From: Bactericera cockerelli | Lineage: Eukaryota > Arthropoda > Insecta > Hemiptera > Triozidae | Assembly (NCBI GenBank): GCA_024516035.1 | Contig: CM044956.1 | Span: 29,248,410-29,312,409, forward strand | Direction of reading: 5' to 3' | Length of the DNA stretch: 64,000 bases | In this document: positions 34,240-46,209 of the stretch, in pieces | How positions within the stretch are numbered: position 1 is the first letter of the stretch | How the letters are laid out: each line of letters begins with the position of its first letter | Position numbers and translations under genes: made by a program | Notes under the pieces: generated by a model | What the model was told of the DNA's origin: nothing | Database searches by the model: none | The model's input: the letters and a program-made list of their open reading frames with translations, nothing else

Positions 34240-35610
34240 ATGACTTTTCATAGGACAAAAAAACCAATAATACACAACTACTATTTTAATGATGAACTTG
34301 TTCCAAGAGCGTATTCAATGAAAGATTTAGGAGTGACACTAGAACCAGACCTAAGATTTATTACACACTTTGACAATATAACTAAAAAGGGCTTTAAAAT
34401 GCTAGGTTTTCTAAATCGTAACTCAAAAGACTTCAAAAATCCAACGACATATAAGAACCTCTACTATGGAATTGTCAGACCTAACTTAGAATATGTATCT
34501 CAATTATGGTCCCCATATTATGACATTCATATAAAACAATTAGAATCCGTACAACATAAATTTTTGAGACAATTAGCATACAGACAATATAAGACCATTG
34601 AAAACCACAACTACACCAACATCTTAAATGACAATGATATTTTGACCCTTCAACATCGTCGAGACGTACAAGACATCATCTTCCTGGCCAAACTGCTTAA
34701 AAACATGATTGATGCGCCTGACATTCTGGAAAAGATCGACATCCGGGTGAGAGGCAGAAACACCAGGAACTCTGACATACTAGAGGAAAATTTCTGCAGG
34801 ACAAATATCGCAATGAACTCAGTAATCACGAGGATGAAAAGATTGACAAATCACGCTATTCAGCAAGATCCTTCCATTGACATATTTCATGATTCTATCT
34901 GTTTGCTAAAATCAAAACTGATAGCCCTAAAATCCATCCAAAGGTAGAACTTTATATCAATTATTACCTTAAAAATCGACAGTACTATGTAGTAATTTAT
35001 CGCTAGAGTATTTACTATTTATTATTATAAATCATGTCAGTCATATTTTATTTTATCTATTAATCATTTTATTATTTTATTCAATGGCGGTTATATTTTT
35101 AGTATATCGATTAACTATTTTAAAAATTTTCAATGACAGTCACACTTTTATTTTATTAATTGACTATTGTATTATCTTATTCACACTTTTATTTTATTTA
35201 TTGACTATTTTATTATCTTATTCAATGACAGTCACACTTTTATTTTATCTATTGACTTTTTTATTATCTTATTCAACGACAGTCACACTTTTATTTTATT
35301 TACTGACTATTTTATTATCTTATTCAATGACTGTCATAGCTTTTTATGTATGTACAATTTGACTATTTTATTCAGTGACAATTTTCATGATATAAAATAT
35401 GACATCTATTTGACATTGATCAACATTTTCATTTAGTTTAAACAATTATTAATTTAAACTAATATGTACCAACTTTTCATGTCATTTTATTTAACTTCTT
35501 CATCTGTATTTTCCTTTGAAATTCTTTTTATATTAATATTAGTATTAAGACTAGGGTCACATTGTAAAACTGGGTATCTCCCGTTAACTTATTAAATAAA
35601 TAAATAAATG
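34240..35610 (+). mobile_element. 5'-truncated jockey-like LINE with 3' UTR and (AAAT)n tail
   Basis: An open frame at 34240-34947 (235 aa) carries the reverse-transcriptase thumb/C-terminal region: MKDLGVTLEPDLRFITHFD, MLGFLNRNSKDF, GIVRPNLEYVSQLWSPYY and LESVQHKFLRQLAYRQ. The catalytic YADD region is absent, so it is a truncated insertion. The 3' UTR holds a 51-bp minisatellite (about 35120-35340), and the end is AAATAAATAAATAAATG. A short AATGAC occurs on both sides and might be a target duplication. The unbroken frame suggests a younger insertion than the relic at 21640. Confidence 0.85.
35120..35340 (+). repeat. 51-bp minisatellite
   Basis: Three to four units of TATTGACTATTTTATTATCT, TATTCAATGACAGTCAC and ACTTTTATTTTAT. 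The unit is 17 codons, so two frames stay open as an artefact. Confidence 0.85.
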
Positions 35611-36540
35611 ACAAGTTATCCTCCCATTTGGGATTTTGACAACATACTAAAATATAATGCATCTTGGGCCTACTGGTGGAATAATGAGACTCTAGTCCTA
35701 AACAGACAGAATAAATAAAAAATAATTCTATTTATGTCTTACAACTTTTCTAATTTTCTCACAGTCCTTCGTAATACTTTGAAAAACAGAAAAGACTTAA
35801 CAAAATCAGCTATATCAGGGATTGCTTTACACCATCAATTTAGCACTGGCAACTTTTGAGATGTAATAAAGTTCTACCAAGGTGGTCACCCCTGATATAT
35901 TTAAAACAAATGGAATATGGTATTTGAGACTAAACCATTGGTCCTGAAGTATTTTTTTTTATTACCTAAAATATATTTTTCAATATTCAAAAGATTTCCT
36001 TGTGTGTCAGATTTGTTTCTCAAGTGATATGTGTAGTTGTCATGTGTTATGCATAATATATGTTTTATCTACTATCCCAGGGCTGCATGGTGTACATTTG
36101 TTCCCAGCTGGAAGTCTTGTCACCATCTCATTGGACTTGACTGCATTTGAGGAACTCTGAAAGCAAAAGTTTATGCTACCACATTGAAGTCACTACAAAA
36201 ACAGCAGGAGAGAATAATGACATGCTGCACATAAGTATGAAGCTTTCACAAGTAAAACAATCTTAGCATGAGACAAGGAGAAGGACACTTTGAAAAATTG
36301 CTCAGAACTTACTTTCGTAAAAATCTTACATTATACTGGGTGTTTTTGGAATGAGTACAAATATTGATACCATAGGTTCCTGTATAAAATGAGCATGGGT
36401 CAACTCTGTACAACTAGGATCTGGAAATGGACTATAACAGAGGTAGGCCTAAAATTAGGCCCTAAGGAGGGAGCCATTGTGAGAAGAAGAAAAAAACATC
36501 AAACGCATCCATTTTGTTTAGTGACTGTCAAAATTATCGA
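35610..36540. other. gap with no recognised feature
   Basis: I see no exon or structured repeat. Confidence 0.35.
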
Positions 36541-36544
36541 AAAT

Positions 36545-36625
36545 TAGTTAAGAAATGTGGCTTATTAATGATACTAGCCTACAAATCCAGTGGTTGTAGG
36601 TTCAAGGCTGGCATTGAACAATTTT
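36545..36625 (+). repeat. tRNA-like fragment
   Basis: TGGCTTATTAATGATACTAG, CAAATCCAGTGGTTGTAGG and GGTTCAAGGC suggest a decayed SINE head. Confidence 0.4.
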
Positions 36626-37089
36626 TTGAAAAGTGATTTAGGTAAGGTCTAAATGTTAGACTTGACATACCATATTTATTTTGTTAAATACTCACTAAAC
36701 AAGTATATGTACAATTTGACATGAAATGCAAAAAATGAAGTCAAATCAGATAAAAATTGGATTTATAATAATTGTTTTTTTAATTTTAAGTACCAACTTT
36801 ACATGGACCTAGCTTGTTAAGAGTCCATTTCTGACTGATTTTCTTTCACCAAGTATGACCATGTATAAGTGAACACACCATACCGGAGGTCTAGACACAA
36901 CATGGCCAGTCTTTTATATAAAATATTGCAAAATAAACAAGTCAAATCTCACACAAATTTCTATTTAATGGAGGAAGTTTTTTTTTTACCAAAGCCTTAT
37001 CAGAGTATTCCAAATTTTGTGCATCTACATTGTACATATTTTTTTAAATCACATATGTACAATATTGGTTTAACACAAATTTATACTAA

Positions 37090-37152
37090 TTACTTCCAAT
37101 AAATTTATAATATTAGAAATCGGAAGTATTTTGTTTGTTTTTTTTTTTAGTT
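37090..37152 (+). repeat. family M, terminal palindrome fragment
   Basis: TACTTCCAATAAATTTATAA, then TATTAGAAATCGGAAGTATT, as at the start of 8737-9470. Confidence 0.65.
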
Positions 37153-37154
37153 GA

Positions 37155-38440
37155 CTCGTATCTGTCACCTCTCATGAATTATGCTCGGATTACATTATTG
37201 AAGAGAATTTAGAACATTTAGCCTTCCATTTGACAGCCATTTAAAGGATGAAAAATTATAAGAAAAACAAAATATGACATTTAAAAAAAATGGTTAATAC
37301 TATTACTACGGGACAATCAATCCACCTAAAGTTGTTACCTATTATGAAATTACTTTTGTGACTGTTTAAGCTAGAAACTTAAAGTTGGATTTTTTTTTAT
37401 CAAGAAAACAGTTTGGTAAATTTTAAATATTAGGTATGCATAGTCTTCTGTGTTGTCTGAACTTTTGCCATTTTAATGTTTTAAAATATATAAATATTAA
37501 GAACAGAATATCTTGAAAAGAAAGACAGCTAGTCAATCACATCAACATCTTCAATATTGACAAGATTTCTGGCTCTATCTAAAATAACAAAATGGAACAA
37601 TTTAGATTCCAATCTTCTAGAAAAAAATAAAGATGAAAAGAATAATAACAATATTTACAGAATAAAATCATAAAAAAATTCTATTTTAAGCAAAGAGTGG
37701 TTATTTACCATATCATCTAGTCTGTTCACTAATAAATAAATAAAAATAGTATGAGCAATAAAATTCTTCTTATATGTATATCAATTGTATTTAAAGTATA
37801 GTGGTAGGATTAAATATATTTATGCAAATACAAAAAAAAATTCAGAAAGTTCTTTTTGCGGACTTAAAAAATCTACAGAGCCTACCTAAATGTTCTGGTG
37901 TAGTATAGGACAAAATATTTACAAGATCTATTAGTTCTATTAGTTTTTTACCCATACATGCTAGTCTAATGTTATAAAAATATTGTCAGGAGCAAAAATA
38001 ATGGTACACTGTGTCAGGCTGGTTTTCATCACAGAACTGACAAGGTTCGCCATGGTAAAAAGTTTATTTCAGCTCCCTTAAGTTAAGATGTGTGTTGCCT
38101 TCACAAGCCAGGCGAAGCTGAGCAAGGAACCGAATTTCTGTTATTATTACCTATTATTGTAAATAATCAACTCACCCACGCATTAAGATTCACTTTTATC
38201 TTTATATTTTTTTTAAGTTTCATTTTTATTTTATAATTTTGTATTTTCAATTATTCTATACTATGCCAACCAACCAATGTAAAATCATATTACAAATAAA
38301 TAAGATTATTATTATTAAATATATAAATATTTTCCTTTATATGAACATTGGTTATTGATTTTAATTGTATAAATAGGGTGATTCCATTAAGTAGTGGCAA
38401 CAAAATAGGGTGAACTTTTAAACACATCAACTTGAAAAGT
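37155..38440. other. gap with no recognised feature
   Basis: AT-rich, without a supported gene. Confidence 0.35.
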
Positions 38441-38449
38441 CAAGTACTA

Positions 38450-39262
38450 TTATTTTATATAATGCTCTTGTCTTCAAGGACAAGCACCTGAAATTCTTGA
38501 GGTACGGGGGTGTGACTTTATGGACACCCTGTATACAGGGTGTATCAAAAGGTCATGTACTAAGAGAAACCACGTATAGTAGAGCTCAAATAAATAAGGG
38601 TTGGGTGGAAGAGATTGCCTAAGGCAAAGGACATATATTATGTATATATTTATTTATTTTTTCTTTATTTATTATTATTTTTTTGTTTTGTTATATTGTA
38701 TTTTGTATTTTCGTTTTTAATTATTTGTATTGTATATGTCCTATTATCTAATAAAGTGTAAATAAATAAATAAATAAAATAAAAATAAAGGCCACTTTGT
38801 TTAATAAACCCGTATACGGAAATGGATCCACGATCAGAGGCGGAGTCATGGGGGGGGGGTCATGAAATATATACAGGGTATTCCATCAAAGTTGGACACC
38901 TCAAATTACTCGCCCCCAGGAAGAGTTTTTGAAAAATAAAAAATCCTAGGGTACAATGTCCTAATTATGCGGTTTCAGCCATGAATTTTTTTTATACAGG
39001 GTGGTTCAAAAGTCAGAAATTGAGGTGTCAACTTTCGATTTTTAAATGGATCGACCTGAATTTTATTTGATAATTTTACTTCTAAATAGTTTCTAAGTAC
39101 TTAATGTTGGTCCGTGCAAAGCCTGAATGGGGCAGTGTAGGTAATTCTTTTTGCTTAACCCTATTCCCCCAAAATATTAAGGAATACGGGTTTTTGAGTT
39201 TTTCTATATTTCCAGTCGTTTTTGAGGTAGGGGGGGGGGGACTTTATTGACACCCTGTATAT
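38450..39262 (+). repeat. cluster of ACAGGGTG/CACCCTGT-ended repeats
   Basis: ACACCCTGTATACAGGGTGT at 38524-38543 is a 20-bp perfect palindrome. TATACAGGGT recurs at about 38872 and 38994, and GACACCCTGTATA at about 39248. The segment 39108-39262 matches 12465-12596. Abutting ends suggest several nested copies of one element. Confidence 0.6.
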
Positions 39263-39669
39263 TCCTTAGCTTTTCTAAGGAGTTAGGTGTTCCATGAGAT
39301 GAGCAACAATTTTACATTTTATAATGTTTAATATAATTATGTACCTACAATTACTATAATTGTGTATGAGTGTTTCTTACTCAAATTCTTCCACTAGTTA
39401 TATTTTAAGTCTTAAAAAAAATATATATATATATTTATATAAGTATATAATAAGATGACTCGAGAAATAGTCTAGGGGGATAAACTATTGTAAATTTTTC
39501 GATATCACTAACCTTATGGTCAGAGTCCATCTAAAAGCAGTCGATTCCGGAATCCGCCATTGGGGACCCAGCGGTAAGAGTTAAGGGAAAGGTACATGAA
39601 TATCCATCAAAATCATTCTCAGCACCTATCTAAATATTTTGATAAGTAACAACACTTCAATCACTCAAT

Positions 39670-39701
<32 letters not shown>

Positions 39702-39719
39702 AATAATAATAATAATAAT
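39670..39719. repeat. (GAT)n-(AAT)n microsatellite
   Basis: About 11 GAT units run into AAT units. Confidence 0.95.
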
Positions 39720-39721
39720 CA

Positions 39722-39856
39722 CCTCACTGTCCCACTATTAGGACTTATAGTCCAAATATATTTCAGCAGTAAGCCGAAGAGGTATTATCATAATCGGGAC
39801 CTGTGGATTACCATACCGAAGCCTTATTGACCATAGAGCTACACCGGGACAGCTGA
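39722..39856 (-). mobile_element. SINE E copy 1
   Basis: Reversed copy: CACTGTCCCACTATTAGGAC, CAGCAGTAAGCC, then decayed tRNA-like text ending CACCGGGACAGC. Confidence 0.55.
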
Positions 39857-40077
39857 AATGCAATGATTTAACTCGGTACTGATTGTAAAATTGCTGCAGT
39901 ATACTCTTAAGTGACATTCCACTTCACATGAGACGTCTTCGGAGGTAAAATGAAGCAGTTGTCTTCATCAATCAATATCCCATCGTAAAATTCATTCGAA
40001 TCGATCTAAAGACGATAGTACCTACAGGCTCGGTCGCATTTGTGTAAATTATCTTATTTTGGTAATTTTTCACCGTG

Positions 40078-40244
40078 TGATAATTTACACTGCTCGATTA
40101 GGTCTAATAAGTCCCATTATTCCAGCAGCAAGCCCAAGACTCATTATTATGTTCAAAATCCCCAAGGGAGGATAACTTGTGATGTCCCGATTGGGTCTCG
40201 AACCCTGTATTACCAGACCGACGCGACGCTATCGGAACAGACTA
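40078..40244 (-). mobile_element. SINE E copy 2
   Basis: Reversed copy: AATTTACACTGCTCGATTAG, CAGCAGCAAGCCC, GGGTCTCGAACCCTGTATTA (B box and anticodon arm), ending at ATCGGAACAG. Confidence 0.65.
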
Positions 40245-40289
40245 AATACACCAGTTCTCGTTCTGTCACTGAACTTGAGTAACGCTCAG
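40245..40289 (+). repeat. 5S rRNA-like fragment
   Basis: AATACACCAGTTCTCGTTCT, then GTCACTGAACTTGAGTAACG resembles the 5S rRNA stretch ACACCGGTTCTCG...CACCGAAGTTAAGCAAC. It is cut off by SINE E copy 3. Confidence 0.6.
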
Positions 40290-40490
40290 ATTGTGATGAT
40301 TTATACTGCCCCATTAGGCCTCAATATTCCAACAGTAAGGCTAGCTAATCTAGCTATGACTCATTAATTGGAATATACGTATTTATTAGTCATATGAAAG
40401 GACAACTTCATTTTCCAGCTGGGTATCGAACCCGCGACCCCTAGATTACCAGATCGGCGCGAAGTCTTAAACTGAGCCACCGGGACAGAA
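40290..40490 (-). mobile_element. SINE E copy 3
   Basis: Reversed tRNA-derived SINE. The head is GTCCCGGTGGCTCAGTTTAA, B box GGGTTCGATACC, body with TCCTTTCATATGACTAATAA and a CCTAATGGGGCAGT-type end. Confidence 0.75.
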
Positions 40491-40675
40491 TTTCTCGTTG
40501 TCACTGAAGTTCAGTAACGTCTAGAAAGTATATAAAACTTGGATGGGTGATTATTCAAATTAGAACCCTCCTGATGCTGGTTTGTGATTTAAGAGCTACC
40601 ACAGCTATTGGGATGTAACCCGTCTCGAAAGACCGAAGAAATTTTGAGCAAAAAAAAAAAAAAAAAAAAAAAAAA
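40488..40675 (+). mobile_element. 5S rRNA-derived SINE, 3' portion, with A tail
   Basis: TTCTCGTTGTCACTGAAGTT, CAGTAACG, then AAACTTGGATGGGTGATTAT follows the 5S order (GTTCTCG, CCGAAGTTAAGC, ACTTGGATGGGTGACC). A non-5S tail with CTGATGCTGG and a 24-base A run (about 40651-40674) follows. Confidence 0.7.
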
Positions 40676-40904
40676 CGAGGTAAGTTTCTAGGTAAACTAG
40701 CCCACAATGAAAATATCACTGCTTTTAAAGCCTAAAATCATTATGGTGGGCCTAATAATCCCTAATATTCTCTGAAGGTACTTTTTCACGCGAAATTTTT
40801 CTTTTAAATCGGTGCCGCCCTTACAATTGGCTTTTGGCAGTGCTGGTTAAACGGTTAGACCCAAAAAGGTTTTTCTTAGAATAAATAAATAATCTGGTGT
40901 GACA

Positions 40905-41660
40905 CCACACGACTTTTCTTATCACTCAAAAATAAGTCAAATTTCTCCACTGGTGACTCGGTAAAAGTTAGCTAAAACTAATGTTAAATTCATAATCGGC
41001 ACCTCAAAATCACTGGATTTGATATTAATAATAACACTCTTAAGTGGAAGGTAACCACCAGGCGAGGTTAATGCTCAAAGCATTTTCTACCACCTAACCC
41101 TCAGAGACTTATTATTATGTGGTCACAAACTCAAATGAATGAGGAAAAATTCTTGCACTGGGTGGGATTCGAACCAACCCGCAACGTATCCCTACTCTAC
41201 CTGTATAACCAGACTAGCGCATTAACCACTTGACTACCAGTGCACAACTATGTCTAAGATGAATAGTAAAAAACTTAGTCCAAGAGGAAAATACCGGTAA
41301 ATTTGGGCCGAGTCCCAAAAAGTTCAAAATATCAAAAAAATGATCGGAGTAAACTATTATTTTATTATAGGTAAGAAAGCGTTGTTCTCTAATTTTTTTT
41401 TTTTTTTTTGTAATCTTTAACCAATCCAAAGGGACGGTCCTCGTAGGCGCTTTTGGGGGCCTGCGGTGATTTCAACCTAAAGCTTCATGGTTCGTGTGGT
41501 ATATAAAATCAATTTCCATATCAAATTTCAAGTCTCTAGGTATTATCATTCTCGAGATATTGGGTTCACAAACGGACGGACCAATGGCCGAAAACAGCTT
41601 TTTTGTTATTCTGAGGCTATGTTATTCGTCCAATAATGTGAAAAACTGTTTGAATATTCG
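40905..41660 (+). repeat. repeat family K, copy 1 (carries SINE C)
   Basis: Outside the SINE at 41030-41247, this matches 54400-55260 in reverse: CTCCACTGGTGACTCGG, AAAATACCGGTAAATTTGGG, GGTTCGTGTGGTATATAAAA, TTCTCGAGATATTGGGTTCA and GGCCGAAAACAGCTTTTTTG. Non-coding. Confidence 0.8.
41030..41247 (-). mobile_element. SINE C copy 2
   Basis: Reversed: GGAAGGTAACCACCAGG, CATTTTCTACCACCTAACCC, GGGATTCGAACC (B box), TTAACCACTTGACTACC (A-box end). Confidence 0.85.
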
Positions 41661-41756
41661 GGTTTACTTTTAATATTTTTTTGTTAATAAATTTAATTTG
41701 CTGGACCAAGTCAGGGGGGGGGCGGGTTCCAACGTTTTTGAGGTACTGATTAATAA

Positions 41757-41880
41757 TTTATTAAACAAATTAAATCAAGTTTTATTTACATAGAATAATA
41801 CATGCATGGAAATTGACATTAATAAAACAAAACTTGATCAAGGGCGGTGGTATTGCCAACGGCACTCTCTACCAAATTTT
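41757..41880. repeat. short MITE-like repeat, copy 2
   Basis: AATCAAGTTTTATTTACATA and AAAACTTGATCAAGGGCGGT, then GCCAACGGCACTCTCT, as at 5425-5545. Confidence 0.65.
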
Positions 41881-43270
41881 ATTTTCATTTTTCGTTAACT
41901 GATAAGGACGTGGAGGAAATTGATATCTCTTAAGCGAATGGACTTTTAGCAATACCGGAAAAAAGAAGAGTTCAACCCTTTTTATTTAACATCTGTTAGA
42001 AAAATAAAATAGCACAAAAAAAAGTCACCCATTCATTTTCTATACTGGCTTGGCGTTGCTTCACACTAGCAACATATAATCCACCCTATAACTATAAAAC
42101 AGTCTACAATAAAAGACGGACCTGTGTGCCAAATTTCTGGTCTCTCGCACTTTTGGGCGCCAACACACACAGAAATTGAATTTTATCAATTTAAATAGGT
42201 ACCAACAAAAACTTTAAACTTAACATTTCAACACCATAAAGTAAACCGTTCCCACATAGCAAGCAACCTTACAGTAAGCCTGGCGTAATAATGAGGAAAG
42301 CCTTGATTTAGTAGGGTTGAATCCAATTTCTGGAAAATTGTATATCCTTGAATTAGGATTAGCAAGCTTACAAACTATGTACACAGTGGTATGAAAAAGT
42401 GTACAGTTACCTTAATTTTTTTTGGACCAATTGAGGATGGTTCAACTCAATGACAAAAGGTGCGAAAATGTTTCCTAATGGAGAAACACGGTCCTCGAGT
42501 TGAAAAAAATAAAGTTAATATTTTTAGTTATGCCTTACCTGTCTGGGCTAGAACGGTGTAACTTCAATACAAGATGTCAGCTTTCTTTTGACATGAAAAT
42601 CCAAACCATGAAAATCATGTCCGTTAAACTTTCAGGGGCGGCAATAGTTCTAAATACATAAACTAGCCGCAGGACAAAAAAAAAGGAAAAGAATTTCACA
42701 ACAAAATCTTTTGTTATCCAGCCTTTTGTTTACCTAATCATTTCTAGGTACCTTCCTTGAGAACAGCAGGGTCACCAAAAAATGTCGGTCCCAAATGTTT
42801 TAAACCAATAGCTTCAGCGACTTAAACAATAAAAAAAGGTTGAACTTCATTACCTGAATCTATTGGGACATCCGGATTTGAGAGTGAAAAAGTTCAACTT
42901 TTACAAAATGGACATTTTGAACCATACTAACTCAATCGGGCTTGTACTTCGCGAGATATGCCAGTATTTGAGTCAGCTCATTTTAAAGACAACCCAGACA
43001 GCACGGCAGGTGACTTCCAGTCTGGATTTAAGGTGGAAATATCCAGGTGTATAAAGTCAACTGGACCTCCAACTGTCCCGACAGCTGGATTTTTCCATCA
43101 TGGATTAAATCAGTTGACCAGCCACCTGGATATTTCCAACAAAAATCCATCTAGACTCAGTCACCTGGGCAGTCAGCTGGAAATATAACGAATCTCTCCA
43201 GCTAGGACATAACTAGAATTTAGTCAGTTGACCAGTCAGCTGGAAATGTTCCATATTTTTCCAGTTTACA

Positions 43271-43660
43271 TAAAACGCGTCCTTTGTTGAAGACGCCATC
43301 TTTGATCTTTCGAAATTTCGGAAATCGTGATGTTGGTGATTGTAAATTGTTTTAAATAATTAATAATTCTTTTAAATATTCGGTATTTCATTTAGTTTTG
43401 AACATTTTTAAATACAAATATCATTTTAATTAGTTTTGATCTTTTTTAAAACTCTACTGGAAGTGTTTAGATAAAACTCGTCCTTCGTTGAAGGAAATTC
43501 AGAAATTGTGATATTTTTGTGACAAATTGTGAATTGTTTTAAATAATTAATAATTCTCTTAAATAATAGGTATTTCATTTATTTGAACATATTTTAAATA
43601 CAAATAATATTTTAATTAGTTTTGAACATTTTTTTTATAACTACTGAAGTGTTTACTTTG
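43271..43660 (+). repeat. 201-bp tandem duplication
   Basis: Units start at 43271 and 43472 (TAAAAC(G/T)CGTCCTTYGTTGA-type start) and share TTGTTTTAAATAATTAATAA and TTTTAATTAGTTTTGA. Confidence 0.85.
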
Positions 43661-44547
43661 TCATTTCTGAACTCCAAATTTGCTTTCGAGATGTTTCAAA
43701 AAATAGTTCTTTAGTTTGTCTAAATCGTGAATTGTGACAGAAGAAAAGGAGAGGACAAGAAACATTTAATACTGGATCACCTTTTTCATCTGACAATAAC
43801 CATCCATTTCTAGAGACATCCACTTGGACCCTAATGAACTTTCTGCACTCTGCTGTTCCTGGACTAGCACAATGGATTAACACCTTCAGTTCACTTGGAA
43901 TCATACCAGCTACCCATATTAATCTCACCTAGCCTAGCCAAGCCAAAGTAGGACCATAAATGCTAGTCTCATGTGTTAAGGGAAACAGAATTTTTTATGC
44001 TCAAGATCTCTTGACCATAGGTTGGCTAAAAAAAGGTTCTGGTTCAAGCAAAGAAACAGCTGAATGCATAGTGCTAGATAGTGAAATTTTTCACTCTGTG
44101 GATTTTATTTAGATGTACAATACATATTATTATAAAATGAATATTTCACTCAGGTGGTTCTGCCACACTAAAAAATGATGTTTACTTTGTGACATGCTTC
44201 TTGATTACTTGATTTAAAATTAATTGGCCAATTTAATGTGCACTGTTCATAATAACAATAATAACTATTGTGCTCTCTCTACCACCTTATTACTATGAAG
44301 CCCCTTAAATTTTGAGTTAATTTTATATCTATTTAAAAAAAGTGTTCCACACTATTGTGTTTTATAATTTTACTAGTCTTAACAAGTCAATTTTGTTTTA
44401 ATTTAAGTATAACAATGTTTTTTGATAATAATTCTCAAAGCAAACAACCCAGCAATTCTAATTAGCCACAGCAGTATATAAATTGTCATGAAGGATTACA
44501 AATACATAATAACATTCACTAATCCATGTTCCACCACATTAGACATT

Positions 44548-44602
44548 GCTTAACTTTTGCAATTTCATGAAAACTGGTGTATTCCATGCCCCATCTTCAT
44601 TT
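44548..44602 (-). repeat. degenerate 5S rRNA-like fragment
   Basis: Reversed resemblance: TTGCTTAACTTTTGCAATTT, then AACTGGTGTATTCCATGCC, in the same order as the 5S part of 54912-55032. Confidence 0.45.
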
Positions 44603-44811
44603 TCTGCTGGCTATTAGTTTATTTCTTTGTTATTTTTGGTTTCACAAAAGAAATATATTTTAATTTACATAGTATTATTATTTTATTGTGATTATGTACA
44701 TGTTATGAGCATATTTTATAATTGGATATCATTATTTTATTTCTATACTAGCTAAAACCTGGCATTTTGTCACCATTAAGGTTTTTTCTCATGGCCGGTG
44801 TCCTAATGAAA

Positions 44812-45003
44812 ATAATAATAACACTTTTAATTGGAAGGTAACCACCAGGTCAGGTTATGCTCAAAGCATTTTCTACCACCTAACCCTCAGAGTCTTATTA
44901 TTATGTGGTCACAACCATAATGAGGAAAAAATTGAAACAACGGAACCCTACGCTAAGTGGATTATCTGACTAGCACGTTAACCACTTGATTACCAGTGCA
45001 CTT
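44812..45003 (-). mobile_element. SINE C copy 3
   Basis: Reversed: GGAAGGTAACCACCAGGTCA, TCTACCACCTAACCC, TTATTATGTGGTCACAA, GTTAACCACTTGATTACCAG. Confidence 0.8.
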
Positions 45004-45595
45004 GAAAATTGTATTACATATTTTAATTTTGATAATTTTCTAGTATGTTGAAGGTGGCTTAGGGGGGGTGAACTCTCAGTGAGAGTACCGTTTCGTATTG
45101 TAACCCCAAGAGGACATAGTCAGCCAGACATGCACAACTTTGAGTATTATATATATTATAGAGATTATACCTACATAGGAAATACTTGTGATACATTGGT
45201 ACAAGGTCTTGTGACATGGTGGAAATTTGATAGTGCATTTTACACTTTTGTGACAATTTTTTTATTAATAATAAACACTCTTATTGTAAAATATAATCAT
45301 TGTAAAGAGTCTTATTTGAATTGTGTTGTTTAAAACAGATTAGTTATTTTCTTTTTCTTTCCAAATTTCTATATAAAAAAATTATACCCAAATTTGTGTG
45401 TGTGTATGTGTTAAAAAAAAAACCTATTTAAAAATTTATTACTTTATTTTTATACAAAAAAAATATTCTTCATGAGATTTGAATGTATGGCCTCTAAATT
45501 AAATAACTGAAATTGAATTTATGCCTAATATACATTTGTTTCTAGTATTTTTATTACTATTATTATTTTTTTTTATTTTTTTAAAAAAATGCATA

Positions 45596-45652
45596 TAATG
45601 GGATTCGAACCCACGACCTCAAAACCAAGAGCGTAGCATTTGATTATTATGT
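45596..45652 (-). repeat. tRNA-like fragment
   Basis: TGGGATTCGAACCCACGACC followed by AAAACCAAGAGCG looks like a reversed T arm and anticodon region; the rest of the cloverleaf is missing. Confidence 0.45.
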
Positions 45653-46089
45653 AGTATAATGTACAGTATAGGTAAATAGGTATGTCAACATTGTGGTAGT
45701 GAGTTACTACCTATCCACTAGAGAGCGCTACAAGTAGCTGGAAATAAGTGGAACAAATCCAGTTGACTTTGGGCAACTGACTTCCAGTTAAAAGTTGGGT
45801 TACTTTCCAGTTCATTTCCAGTTGATTTCCAGGTGGAGGTCAGGTGGAAGGTGGAAATCTCCAGCTGATTTCCAGGTGGGCAAGTAGACTTTTTCCACCT
45901 AACAGTATGGTATACATCCAGTTGACTGTGCTGTCTGGGAAACTTTTGAAAAATGGACTTTGGATAGCATATAACCGAAATGAGCCATTGGTAACCATTC
46001 AAAATTTCAGCCCAATCCGACTTGTGGTTCTAGAGTTAAAGAAGGACATACATACATACGCAAAATAATCATTTTATAATATAAAATAA

Positions 46090-46205
46090 TATCGCCTTAT
46101 TTATTCCGCCCAATTAAGTCCCATTAATTATTTCAGCAGTAACCCCAAGACTTATTATTAGGTGGTAAAGATCCCAAATGGTAGGATAACTCTTGTAAAA
46201 TATTA
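46090..46205 (-). repeat. SINE E tail
   Basis: CCGCCCAATTAAGTCCCATT, CAGCAGTAACCCCAAGAC and TTATTATTAGGTGG match the reversed tail of SINE E copy 2. Confidence 0.55.
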
Positions 46206-46209
46206 AAGG

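Larger units (their letters stand above)
42993..45939. mobile_element. 2.9-kb element with CCCAGACAGCAC inverted termini
   Basis: The left end CCCAGACAGCACGGCAGG and the right end (reversed) CCCAGACAGCACAGTC give a 12-bp perfect TIR. Both subterminal zones (42993-43262 and 45735-45939) are dense in TTCCAG/CCAGNTG motifs in both orientations, as in DNA-transposon binding arrays. No transposase frame. A 201-bp tandem repeat and a SINE C copy lie inside. No clear target duplication seen. Superfamily unknown. Confidence 0.6.

Noticed and set aside
35084..35436. Two hydrophobic open frames as membrane proteins
   Set aside because: They are the translation of a 51-bp minisatellite whose length is a multiple of three.
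39670..39719. CRISPR-like or coding poly-Asp repeat
   Set aside because: A plain trinucleotide microsatellite.
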